Below are positions 7,869 to 16,697 of a stretch of 64,000 nucleotides of DNA, one piece after another (position 1 is the first letter of the stretch; every line of letters starts with the position of its first letter). The notes under the pieces were generated by a model that was not told the DNA's origin, did no database searches, and saw only the letters and a list, made by a program, of their open reading frames with translations. Location of the stretch: contig CBINDO010000002.1 in assembly GCA_966249405.1 (NCBI GenBank), positions 1 to 64,000 of the forward strand, read 5' to 3'. The translations under genes and the position numbers were made by a program. This stretch comes from SZUA-265 sp966249405 (GTDB lineage: Bacteria; Myxococcota_A; Polyangia; Polyangiales; Polyangiaceae).

Positions 7869-9962
7869 TCAATCTGAGTCGTTCGCAACTTCGAGTGAGT
7901 AGCGCGCACGCGCCCAACCTTGAAACACTTTGACGACGTATTCACCCGGTCCAGGGAAAAGTGCAGTCAGCTCTTCGCGGGCACCTTGGGCGTCGAAGGT
8001 GTGAGAGCTCAACGGGGTGGTTGGCTCCGCGCTCGAGTGCACTTCGAGAAACGCCGAGTAGTTGGTTTCGGACGCCAAGTACACGTGCGTGTCCGCGGTT
8101 ATCTCGACCGTGAACCAGTCCTCGTCGAGCAGGCCCCGCTCCGGTTCGAGTTCGAACCAGCCGTCGGTCGTCTCTCCGGGCACCAAGCGCGTTGCGAACG
8201 GCAGGCTCGAGCCGTGGTCGTCTTCATAGAAGGCGAATGGTTGCAGGAGTGCTTCGGGTGAGTTGTTCCACACGCTGGACCATACCAGAGCGTCACGCCA
8301 ATCGAACTCGACGCTGTAGGCACCTGCGGTTTCGGGCCGCAACGAAAGCATCATTGGCGCCGAGCCCCCGGTGCCCAACAGCTCGCCCACCACCTCCGCT
8401 CGTGGCGATCTCAACGTCGCGTGCAAGGGCGCGATCAAACTATACAGTCTGTCCGGCGCCAGCTCGACGCTGACGACGTCGCGGTCGTTGGGCGGCTCGA
8501 GCATCAGGCTGTGCTCACCTGGTGGAAGGACCTGCGCCCCCTCCACGGAGTCGGAGTGATCGTCCGGCACGTAGCACGCGACTGCAGCAGGGTCGTCTTC
8601 GGAGGGCTCGCACCTATCGAACGTCTCCAGAACCTTTGTGAACACATCGAGCCATTCGTCGAAGAGCGCGCGGTTCGTGTCCGACAGGTGTGCGTCGGCG
8701 ATGAGTTCCTGCATCTCTCTGGACTTCGACAATATCAAACGCACCTCTTCGTGGAGTGGGCCGCTTTGATTGCGGCGCAGCCAATCGGCAAACGCCTCGG
8801 CGTTTTGGGTCAGGGTGCGGCCGCGTAAACCCAAGTAGTCTCGCCGAAATATGCCCAAGAGGTCGAAGTCGTAGGGGACTGGAGAGCTCAGCTGTCGTTC
8901 CACGTCGACCAGGTCGAACTGGTTTTTGACGTCGGACTGAATCAGGAAGTTGTTCACCAGGTACAGCAGCAGGTTGGCGCGCTGGTTCAGCGTCGAAGGC
9001 ACGTCCTCCGGAATATCCTCCCCTTCCACCATGCCGCAGCGTTGTCCGAGCTCGTCTTCGGGTTCACGAACGAACGCGAGGTGCGTCTCGCTCAGCCCAG
9101 TGCTCGTGTCTTCGTAAGTCACCCACACCAAACGGGTAGCCAGCGACATCGTGTCGAGTGGGGCCAGCAGCTGATACGAAAGGTGCTCCATACGCACCCG
9201 CTCGTAATATTCCTCGAGGGACGGCGCCTTCAGCGTCTCGTGCATGCCTTCACGGTCGCCGCAATGTGTTGTGAATTTTACGGACTTACCTAGCTTGTGA
9301 AAGACGTTATCCTTCTGCTTCTCGCTGAACTTCACCTTGAACGGGCGATAGCCACAGTTGCTGAAGCGCGAGATCCCGCGCGCATGCACCTCGACGGGTA
9401 TCGCCGCCAAGGGGCCGGCGTCTCCGTCGGGGTCCAACAGGCCTGCGCTTACCGCCGACTCCTTTTCGTTGCCATTGACCACCGAGAAATCCGCGGTGAT
9501 CCGCATTTGGAGAACCTCTTGGCTCTGAAACATCGGGGACGGCGAGGGATCACACGCGAAGTTGCGGGTGCCTATCGGCGCGGACAGTGGCGGCTTCGGG
9601 TCCGCCTCTTCCGACACCGTCGACGCTGGCCGTTGCCCGCCGTCCAGGTCGAAGGACGCTCCTGCGTCTGTTTCTTCGCCGTTGGGTGACACCTCTGACG
9701 CCCCCGAGCTCGTCTCGGTGCCGTCCCGACTCGTCTCCGGGCGGTCCAACGGTGGTCGCGTCGTTGGCGCGGGACCGGTCGATTCGGGCTCCGTTACCTG
9801 CGTTACGTCGTCTCCTTCGCCTCCCGTCGCGGAAGGCGTGGGTGTCGACGGGTCGGTGCTTCCGGCGTCCATTGCCGAAGGAGCGGTAGACGTGGACGGA
9901 CCGCCACTGCACGCGCAAATCGAGACGGTCAAGGCTGGCAAATACGAGCGAAGCTTTTTCAT
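7869..9962 (-). CDS. CotH-kinase-like lipoprotein
   Basis: The 697-residue protein starts at ATG 9962 (GAGG 7 nt upstream). A lipoprotein signal ends near the CAC of SICACSGG. A Ser/Thr/Pro/Asp-rich linker of about 110 residues follows. The globular domain shows CotH-like features: a RGISRFSNCGYRPFKVKF segment near residue 195, NNFLIQSDVKNQFDL near 350 and PYDFDLLG near 375, the latter two in the positions of the metal/ATP site of CotH protein kinases. The typical asparagine/histidine spacing is altered, so kinase activity is uncertain. The last 200 residues look beta-rich (PPC-like: pattern of LYSLIAPL and YVVKVF). CotH proteins phosphorylate secreted or spore proteins. This one is probably surface anchored; the GH9 gene is its upstream neighbour on the same strand. 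Confidence 0.65.
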   Translation of the reverse strand: MKKLRSYLPALTVSICACSGGPSTSTAPSAMDAGSTDPSTPTPSATGGEGDDVTQVTEPESTGPAPTTRPPLDRPETSRDGTETSSGASEVSPNGEETDAGASFDLDGGQRPASTVSEEADPKPPLSAPIGTRNFACDPSPSPMFQSQEVLQMRITADFSVVNGNEKESAVSAGLLDPDGDAGPLAAIPVEVHARGISRFSNCGYRPFKVKFSEKQKDNVFHKLGKSVKFTTHCGDREGMHETLKAPSLEEYYERVRMEHLSYQLLAPLDTMSLATRLVWVTYEDTSTGLSETHLAFVREPEDELGQRCGMVEGEDIPEDVPSTLNQRANLLLYLVNNFLIQSDVKNQFDLVDVERQLSSPVPYDFDLLGIFRRDYLGLRGRTLTQNAEAFADWLRRNQSGPLHEEVRLILSKSREMQELIADAHLSDTNRALFDEWLDVFTKVLETFDRCEPSEDDPAAVACYVPDDHSDSVEGAQVLPPGEHSLMLEPPNDRDVVSVELAPDRLYSLIAPLHATLRSPRAEVVGELLGTGGSAPMMLSLRPETAGAYSVEFDWRDALVWSSVWNNSPEALLQPFAFYEDDHGSSLPFATRLVPGETTDGWFELEPERGLLDEDWFTVEITADTHVYLASETNYSAFLEVHSSAEPTTPLSSHTFDAQGAREELTALFPGPGEYVVKVFQGWARARYSLEVANDSD

Positions 9963-10190
9963 CGGAGATCCTCGGGCGTGGTGAGACGGCACGGCGACTC
10001 GATGGAGTCGTCGTTCGTCCCGATGCCGAGTAATCCGGCGAGGCTTCCCAAGTGATCACGGGTGCCGTCGATTTTTTCCACAGCCAGCCCAACCCGGCCT
10101 GCGTCGCGGTTTCTGCTGCCGGGTTTCGCTTGGTCGCGTCCCTGTCTCACCCCGACGGGGCCGGGCGGCTTGGCCCAGCGCAGGGGCCGC

Positions 10191-12377
10191 TCACTTCACG
10201 AACGCGGCGAGCATTCGCAGGTACTGCGTCTGATACCCGTTGCTGTTCTCCGTCACCGCCCACGAGTTGGCGGGCCAACCGAGGTTGAACTGCAGGTACG
10301 ACTTGGCGTGCGGTTGACCGAGCGGAGGCGTGAGTGGCAGCGCGCAGAACTCGAAGTCCGCCGAGCCGTAACACTCGGACCCGTCCGTGCAACAGCCGTC
10401 GACGGCGTACATGGGGTTCGGACCGCCGACGAGGAAGCCCGGCGCGGGCCCCGGCGTAGTGGCGCTCACCTCGGACCAAACGTCGCTCGTCGAAGAGAAC
10501 CACGTATGGTACAAGGTCTTGGCCGAGTGTTCTGCACCAGCCGAAGCCATGTTGGTCAGGTACACCAGGCCCAGCGGATTCACGCCATGGATGTAGTGCG
10601 CGTAGTCTTCTGCGGCGGCGTTCGAGGCGGCCAGGCTGGCCGCGTCCACGCCGTATTCGGCGTTGAGCAACAACAGTCGTGCCGCGGCGCCCTTGGAGTT
10701 GTTGCTGCCCCAGGTGTACTGGTCGATGCTGGAGCGGTACGGGTCTTTGTTCGCGGTCGCGGCCTGGAGCAAACCGCTGTCGCCCAAGAACAGCGAAGCG
10801 TACTCCGCTTTGATGGCCTGGGCCACGGCGGGCGTCGCGCTCGGCAACTGGGCGTAGTCGAGCGCAGCCTCGTGCCGATCCACCTGCCAGTGAGACAAGT
10901 ACGTGGGGGTAACGTCCGCGTAGTTGGCGTCGAAGAACTGCTGATACGCGACGTCACCGGTCTGTTCGAACAAGTAGGCTGCGGCCTCGACCTTGAACGC
11001 CAGGCGCCCGTCTTCGTCGACCTCCTGTTGTCCCGCGGCTAGGCCTTGCGAGCCTTCCTGCTTGGATTCGTCGTTGTTGTAGTAGGTTACCTCTGGGTTG
11101 GCTTCTGCCCACTGCCACGCGCGGATTGCTCGGTCTTTCAGGACGGCAGCCTTGTCCGCCAAGCCCGGCTCGGCGCGGCCGGCGAAGATACGCGCCGCGT
11201 ATGCGAACGCTGCGGCGCTCGCCAGCGTTGCAGAAGTCGTGGCGGGTCCGTAGTAGCTGGCTTGGGTGACGCTGGAGGGTGGGCTACCGGTGCCCAAGCC
11301 CTGGATGCACAACACCGAACCGTCCTCATTTTGCATGCGTTCGAGCCAGTCCAGCCCGAACACCACCTCGTCGAGGAGGTCCGACACGCCGTTGCTGGAC
11401 TCGGGGATCCCGAAGTCGTCACCGAACGCCTCTGGGTAGAAGTGGAAGGTACGTAGCAACGTGATGATGTAGCGCGCGTGCCAGTTCGTGTACTTGTTGT
11501 AGTCACCGGCGTCGTACCAACCTCCGCGCAAGTCTTTGGCGGTCTCCGCATTGTCTTGTTCGAGCCAAGACCGCGCTTCGCCGTCTTGTTGGGGGCCGAG
11601 ATGACTGGCCCCGTCTGCCCACTCGGCGCCGGCAAACTCGGCCTTCTTTTCGAAGCCGGCGCGTTGGTAGAAGAAGGTGCGGAAGGCATGGCGAAACACT
11701 TGACGGTAAATTTCGTCGTTGATTTCGAAGTCCGGCGAACGTTTGGCGTTCGTTTCATCGAAGACGAAGTACTTACCCGGGGTAGTCACGTCGGAGAAAT
11801 CGAAGGTCCATGTCGCATCGCCCGAACGCGACTCGACGCCACCGTTGTTCCACGGCGTTGGGGCAGCCGACTTGACGACGGTGTTCGTCGTTGCATCGAC
11901 CAGCGCGATGTTCGCTCCCGGCGTGTACTCGACGGTGTCGTCGAACCCGACTTGGGGATTGCGCAGCACGGCGATCTTCGGAGACGTGGTGCGGTACCCA
12001 AACTGATCTACGACGATCACCGGGATGGGCCCGTTCGGCCCAACGGTGAGCCCTTCGTCCCAAGTCGCGGGCGGGACGACGACGGCCCCGCCACCTGACG
12101 GCTGAGGTGTCGGCGGCGGGGTCACGCCCGGGGGCGTGCTGCTTGGAGCACTATCGGTGGGGGAAGGGGGGGTGACGCTTGGCGGGTTGGGCGGCGTCGA
12201 TGGCGCTCCGGTAGTCGGGTCGGACGCGCCATTGCTCGAACACGCCGCCAAGCTCAGCAATGGCCCAAGCCAACGGACGTGGCTGACCAGATTACCCGAG
12301 AGTAGTGAACGAGGGGCGGGCGCAGTGGCTGACGAGCGTGCGGGTCGAACGGGGCGGTGAAGTTGCCGGGTTGTCAC
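10191..12377 (-). CDS. Glycoside hydrolase family 9 (cellulase-type) lipoprotein
   Basis: The 728-residue protein has a lipobox-like LSLAAC around residue 46, then a Pro/Ser/Thr linker (about 50-105). An N-terminal Ig-like cellulase domain follows (VVDQFGYRTTSPKIAVLR) and then the (alpha/alpha)6 GH9 barrel. GH9 signatures are clear: GGWYDAGDYNKY (catalytic aspartates, around residue 288), YIHGVNPLG, and WAVTENSNGY with the catalytic glutamate near residue 710. A Cys-rich insert (DGCCTDGSECYG) sits before the last motif. GH9 enzymes cleave beta-1,4-glucans, mainly cellulose or glucomannan. Anchoring as a lipoprotein suggests action at the cell surface. The N-terminal extension before the hydrophobic core is long, so the true start may be later. 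Confidence 0.9.
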   Translation of the reverse strand: MTTRQLHRPVRPARSSATAPAPRSLLSGNLVSHVRWLGPLLSLAACSSNGASDPTTGAPSTPPNPPSVTPPSPTDSAPSSTPPGVTPPPTPQPSGGGAVVVPPATWDEGLTVGPNGPIPVIVVDQFGYRTTSPKIAVLRNPQVGFDDTVEYTPGANIALVDATTNTVVKSAAPTPWNNGGVESRSGDATWTFDFSDVTTPGKYFVFDETNAKRSPDFEINDEIYRQVFRHAFRTFFYQRAGFEKKAEFAGAEWADGASHLGPQQDGEARSWLEQDNAETAKDLRGGWYDAGDYNKYTNWHARYIITLLRTFHFYPEAFGDDFGIPESSNGVSDLLDEVVFGLDWLERMQNEDGSVLCIQGLGTGSPPSSVTQASYYGPATTSATLASAAAFAYAARIFAGRAEPGLADKAAVLKDRAIRAWQWAEANPEVTYYNNDESKQEGSQGLAAGQQEVDEDGRLAFKVEAAAYLFEQTGDVAYQQFFDANYADVTPTYLSHWQVDRHEAALDYAQLPSATPAVAQAIKAEYASLFLGDSGLLQAATANKDPYRSSIDQYTWGSNNSKGAAARLLLLNAEYGVDAASLAASNAAAEDYAHYIHGVNPLGLVYLTNMASAGAEHSAKTLYHTWFSSTSDVWSEVSATTPGPAPGFLVGGPNPMYAVDGCCTDGSECYGSADFEFCALPLTPPLGQPHAKSYLQFNLGWPANSWAVTENSNGYQTQYLRMLAAFVK

Positions 12378-12903
12378 GTGGGAGATCCTTGCGATTTCGA
12401 GGTTTGGCCACCGAGGCAGCTACTCGAAGACGCTCAGTGTCGGTCAGGAGGCTCGAAATCACAACAGGAGTCGTCCCGACAGTGGTGAGACATGGGTCAT
12501 GGAAGCGGTTGCAGCGTCTCGAAAAGCCACAACCTTCCCCGCCTGCTGGCCCGGGCTGCGATCTCGGCCGTGTCGCGACGGCCAGTCGTGATCGTTATCG
12601 ACGGTTCGTGCATGCGGCATGCGGAGGTGGGTCGTCGGTCGTTTGGGCCGCTTTCGTATCACCGACGCGCACCGCCACCCCAAAGGCGAGCGCAGGTACG
12701 GGCCGGCAACGCCTCTCCGCGCACGGATGTGGCTTGCGACACTCAGCGAGCTTGGACCGTCGTGGAGAATTCGTTCGTCCATGCAATCGAGCGCGATTTC
12801 TTCGCGCCGCCAAACGACGCCGGCTCGCGCGGCCACTGCTGTGCGGACCGGGATTGGCAGCTCCCGCCTTTCGACAACGTGCTGCCGCGAGGGTAGTGAC
12901 CAT
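12378..12903. other. 526-bp divergent intergenic region
   Basis: This region lies between the start of the GH9 gene (-) and the start of the repeat lipoprotein gene (+). Several open frames cross it on both strands, but none has a convincing start, composition or domain. A ribosome-binding GAGGG at 12889-12893 serves the downstream gene. No promoter could be assigned with confidence. Confidence 0.5.
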
Positions 12904-13815
12904 ATGAATTGGACTTCAAAGACTTCTTTTCCCCGCTCGTGCTTTGGGACCCTGGTTCTGGCGGGCGGACTGCTCGTTGGCTGCGGTGACGACGGAGCAA
13001 GCGCCGAGCCCGCGCGCGATTCCGGGGTCGACTCCACTCGGGACGCGGCGGCGCACGACGAATCGACAGATGACGTCACCACCACGAGCGCAAATTCGGC
13101 GACATCGGCCGGTCCGAGCCCGGATATGTCGGGGGGCGAACCGACGACCTCCGACGCTGCGGCGCCGACGGCGAGTGACGGTGGAGCCGACGAGTCGTCG
13201 CCCCCAGTCGAGCTCGATGCGGCAGCGCCCGGTGCCGAAGATGCCGGCTCGACGAGCTCGGGCAGCGACGCCGACGCGAGTGCTCCGACCCTCGGCGACG
13301 CCGCGGCGGAGGCGCAGTGTGGAGCGGAAGGTGAGACGTGTTGCGCGTCCGGCGGAGGATTTGGCGGCGGGCAAGGCACGTGTAACGAAGGACTGACGTG
13401 CAACAACCCGGCAGGTAACGGACTCGCCAACAGTGAATGTGTGGTCGAAGTGGTAACGGAAGGGGACGCCGCAACCGAAACTGCGTGCGGCGGGGAAGGT
13501 GAGATTTGCTGCGCGTCCGGCGGGGGATTCGGCGGCGGGCAAGGCACGTGTGACGAAGGACTGACGTGCGACAACCCGGCTGGCAACGGATTGGCCAATA
13601 GTGAATGTGTGGTCGAGGTGGCGCCAGAAGGGGACGCCGCAACCGAAGCTGCGTGCGGCGGGGAAGGTGAGATTTGTTGCGCGTCCGGCGGAGGAATTGG
13701 TGGTGGCCAAGGCACGTGTGATGAAGGGCTGACGTGCGACAATCCGGCCGGTAATGGATTAACGAATAGCGAGTGTGTCGTCGAAGTCATCCCCACGGCG
13801 GACGCGGGCGGCTGA
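12904..13815 (+). CDS. Lipoprotein with three 56-residue Cys-rich repeats
   Basis: The 303-residue protein starts at ATG 12904 (GAGGG 10 nt upstream). It has a lipobox LLVGC and a long acidic Ser/Thr/Ala/Asp linker (about 30-135). Three tandem modules follow, each with six cysteines in the order C-x6-CC-x12-C-x5-C-x13-C, including CCASGGG and an EGLTC core. The spacing is reminiscent of small knottin-like disulfide folds, but the family is not established here. The three modules are nearly identical at DNA level, indicating recent duplication. It is divergent from the GH9 gene; a role in surface or extracellular binding is only a guess. Confidence 0.8.
   Translation: MNWTSKTSFPRSCFGTLVLAGGLLVGCGDDGASAEPARDSGVDSTRDAAAHDESTDDVTTTSANSATSAGPSPDMSGGEPTTSDAAAPTASDGGADESSPPVELDAAAPGAEDAGSTSSGSDADASAPTLGDAAAEAQCGAEGETCCASGGGFGGGQGTCNEGLTCNNPAGNGLANSECVVEVVTEGDAATETACGGEGEICCASGGGFGGGQGTCDEGLTCDNPAGNGLANSECVVEVAPEGDAATEAACGGEGEICCASGGGIGGGQGTCDEGLTCDNPAGNGLTNSECVVEVIPTADAGG
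13318..13790 (+). repeat. 168-bp tandem coding repeat, three copies (last incomplete)
   Basis: The copies begin at 13318, 13486 and 13654, measured at the first Cys codon of each module. Copies two and three are the most similar. The period of 56 codons keeps the frame, so copy number could change without disrupting the protein. Confidence 0.9.
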
Positions 13816-14181
13816 CACTTTCACCCAGCCTCATTGTACTCCACAACGACCCACCACGCGTCTCGAGCGCGCGGTGGGCCCGCACGGCCGGAGCTTGGGG
13901 GGAGTGCAAGTGGGGCGTGAGTCACAGCCGCGAAATGCCTCGGCGCACACGACGTGTATGTTTTAGGTGACCAGTGCTCACACTAGGCACTGCGGGTGCT
14001 AAACCGGGAGCGGGTCGAGGCGTTCCTCCGATGGCCGCGGAACCACCAACACGTGGCCCAATATGGCGCTCACGTTAGCTGGCGTCCGGCGCGAGACAAT
14101 TCGAGGCGCGCGTCGAAAAACGGTGTTGGCTGCCGACAGACGCCTCTGGTACTATCTGCCCCGGGAGAACACGAGGGACGG
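13816..14181 (+). other. Intergenic region with a terminator-like hairpin
   Basis: A hairpin at 13850-13878 (CCCACC-a-CGCG, loop TCTCGAG, CGCG-c-GGTGGG) follows the repeat lipoprotein gene and probably ends its transcript. The rest is upstream of the CheB-CheR gene. The frame runs open upstream of 14182, but the GAGGGA at 14173-14178 supports the start at 14182, and the upstream residues do not resemble CheB. A 6-bp inverted repeat CAGTGC/GCACTG spans 13972-13992. Confidence 0.5.
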
Positions 14182-16635
14182 ATGGCTAGTACCGAAGCGC
14201 GTCGTGGGGAAGGCCTGGGTTTCTCGGGCACGGTCGTAGGAGTCGGAGCGAGTGCCGGAGGGCTGGAGGCGCTCGAGAACCTCTTCTCCGCGCTACCTCC
14301 TGCGGTCGATTTTGCGTTCGTGGTCGTCCAACACCTCTCTCCCGACCATCGAAGCATGATGGCGGAGTTGTTGACGCGCCGGACGCAGATGCGAGTCGTG
14401 CCCGCCAAGCACGGTGAACCGCTGCAAGCGAACACCGTTTATCTGAACTCACCGGGGAAACTTCTGAGCTTGGTCGACGGCCGTTTCTTCGTCTCCGAGT
14501 TGCCTCCAGGTCACCGCGTTTTGCCCATTGATCACTTCTTCACCTCGCTTGCAACGGCACAAGGTGAGGATTGCGTCGCGGTCGTCCTCTCTGGCACGGG
14601 AAGCGACGGCGCCCGTGGGTCCGTCGAGGTGCGCCGCCAGGGCGGACGGGTGGTCGTCCAATCTCCCGAATCGGCGAGTTTCGATGGTATGCCCCGCGCC
14701 TGTTTGGCAGGGGGCAAGCCCGACTTCTGCGGTACGGCGGAAGCCATCGCCGAATACCTCGTCTCGAGCGCATCTCGCGACTGGGCGCGAGACGCGCGGC
14801 TTCGGGAGTTCTCCGATGCAACGCTGAGTGCGATCGTGATGGAGGTGGCCCGTGAGTCCGGCATCGACTTCGCTCAGTATCGCAAGAACAGCTTGCGGCG
14901 CAGGATCGAACGGCGCGTCTTGCGTTTCGAGCTCACTACCGGTGAGGAATACTTGTCTCTGCTCAGGGCCACCCCCGACGAGGCGCGCGCGTTATCGGAA
15001 GAGTTCTTGATCGGCGTGACCAGCTTCTTCCGTGATCCGGAGGCGTACGCGGAACTCGAGCGTCACGTGGTGCGTCCCTTGGTCGAGAACGCGGCACCGG
15101 ATACCGAGCTCCGATTGTGGTCGGTAGCTTGCAGTACCGGCGAAGAACCCTACTCGCTGGCGCTCATGATCGCGCACTTGCTCGAGGAGACGGGCAAAAA
15201 CCTCGAGGTCAAGATCTTTGCCTCGGACGTGAACGCCAAGGCAATCCACGTCGCGTCGCGGGGGATCTACCCCGAATCGGTGCTCAAAGACATTCCCCAA
15301 CCTTACCGCGACCTGTTACCGCCGCCGGTCGAAGGCCACGTCACGATCCCACCGAAAGTTCGGTCGATGGTCGTGTTTGCTGCGCACAACATTGCCGTCG
15401 ACCCACCGTTTGCGCAGATCGATTTGCTCGTCTGCCGCAACTTGCTCATCTACTTCGAACCGCAGCTTCAGGTGCGGGCTCTCGACGTGTTTGCGTTCTC
15501 CGTACGTCCGGGAGGCGCCTTGTTTTTGGGGTCGTCCGAAAGTGTCGGAGCACAGAGCAACGTATTCGAGGCGTTGCCGACTCACGCGCGCCTGTTTCGA
15601 TGCCAACAATACACCAAACGCAGCCCCCTCGTGGAAACGCAGGGGCGGCGAGGGCCGCTCACCGCGTTCAGTCGCAGCAGTCTCAACGCGCGGATGCTCG
15701 AGCTGCTCACCGAAGTCTTGGCGGCGCGAGTCGGTCCGGCGGGAGTGGCCGTCGGTGCCAACATGGAGCCGGTGCACTTCTTCGGAGACGTGACGCCCTA
15801 CCTTTCGGTGGCGCGCGGCGCCCCCAGTCTCAACTTGCTCAAGCTCGCTCGCGCGGGGTTCGGGGCGACGTTGGCCGCCGCAGTGGGCCGCGCCCGCCAA
15901 TCGGGCAAGGAGTTCTCCTACTTGTCCAACATCGAGGATGGCGGGACGACGCGGGCCGTCAAGCTGACCATCGTTCCCGTCGCTGGCGCTGCTAGCGCGA
16001 CCTCGGTGACCCTCATCTTCTTCGACGAAGTCGATGGTTCGAGCCGCACCGTGGCCGTGCCCGACGTGGAAGAGCTCAGCGCGCAGGCAAGGTCTCGGGA
16101 CCTCGAACAGGAGCTCATCCACACGCGCGAGAGCCTCCAGGGTATCGTCGAAGAGTTGGAAGTCTCGAACGAGGAGCTCCAGAGTACGAACGAGGAACTG
16201 TTATCTTCGAACGAGGAGCTTCAGAGCACCAACGAAGAACTTCAAGCGGTGAACGAAGAGCTTTATACGGTGAACGCTGAATACGTCGCGAAGCTCCGGG
16301 AGCTGGACCAACTCAACAACGATCTCAGCAACGTCCTGGACTCGGCCGACATCGCCCTCGTGCTCCTGGATAGCAATTTGCTTTTGCGGCGATTCACGGC
16401 ATTGGCAGGGCACATGCTCGGCATTCGCTCCTCTGATTTGGGCCGCTCGCTCGACGAGCTGGCACTTGGTGGTGCCGGAGCCGCCCTGGTCGAGTGCGCG
16501 CGAGAGGTCGTCGCTGGTGAGCAAGAGCGGGTATGCCGCGTTTCGGTGCAACAGCACGCTTACCAAGCCAAGATCAATCCGTATCGCAACTCCTCACGTG
16601 CGGCGGATGGGGCGGTAATCGTCTTGACACACTGA
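14182..16635 (+). CDS. CheB-CheR fusion protein with coiled coil and PAS-like end
   Basis: The 817-residue protein joins a CheB methylesterase domain (about 12-200) to a CheR methyltransferase domain (about 215-490). The CheB triad is visible: Ser24 in GASAGG, His51 in VQHLSPDH and Asp142 in SGTGSDGARG. No receiver domain precedes it. CheR has the SAM-binding ACSTGEEPYSLA and the CRNLLIYF motif. A long coiled coil of repeated NEELQSTNEEL units and a partial PAS-like region close the protein. Such fusions adjust methylation of chemoreceptors or act as scaffolds in signalling clusters. No receptor gene is nearby. It leads an operon with a hybrid kinase and a phytochrome. Confidence 0.92.
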   Translation: MASTEARRGEGLGFSGTVVGVGASAGGLEALENLFSALPPAVDFAFVVVQHLSPDHRSMMAELLTRRTQMRVVPAKHGEPLQANTVYLNSPGKLLSLVDGRFFVSELPPGHRVLPIDHFFTSLATAQGEDCVAVVLSGTGSDGARGSVEVRRQGGRVVVQSPESASFDGMPRACLAGGKPDFCGTAEAIAEYLVSSASRDWARDARLREFSDATLSAIVMEVARESGIDFAQYRKNSLRRRIERRVLRFELTTGEEYLSLLRATPDEARALSEEFLIGVTSFFRDPEAYAELERHVVRPLVENAAPDTELRLWSVACSTGEEPYSLALMIAHLLEETGKNLEVKIFASDVNAKAIHVASRGIYPESVLKDIPQPYRDLLPPPVEGHVTIPPKVRSMVVFAAHNIAVDPPFAQIDLLVCRNLLIYFEPQLQVRALDVFAFSVRPGGALFLGSSESVGAQSNVFEALPTHARLFRCQQYTKRSPLVETQGRRGPLTAFSRSSLNARMLELLTEVLAARVGPAGVAVGANMEPVHFFGDVTPYLSVARGAPSLNLLKLARAGFGATLAAAVGRARQSGKEFSYLSNIEDGGTTRAVKLTIVPVAGAASATSVTLIFFDEVDGSSRTVAVPDVEELSAQARSRDLEQELIHTRESLQGIVEELEVSNEELQSTNEELLSSNEELQSTNEELQAVNEELYTVNAEYVAKLRELDQLNNDLSNVLDSADIALVLLDSNLLLRRFTALAGHMLGIRSSDLGRSLDELALGGAGAALVECAREVVAGEQERVCRVSVQQHAYQAKINPYRNSSRAADGAVIVLTH

Positions 16636-16697
16636 CTCCAGTCGAGTCGCGGCGTCGGATGCTCGTTCGAAGGTAATCATGGGCTCAGGGAGGTCCT

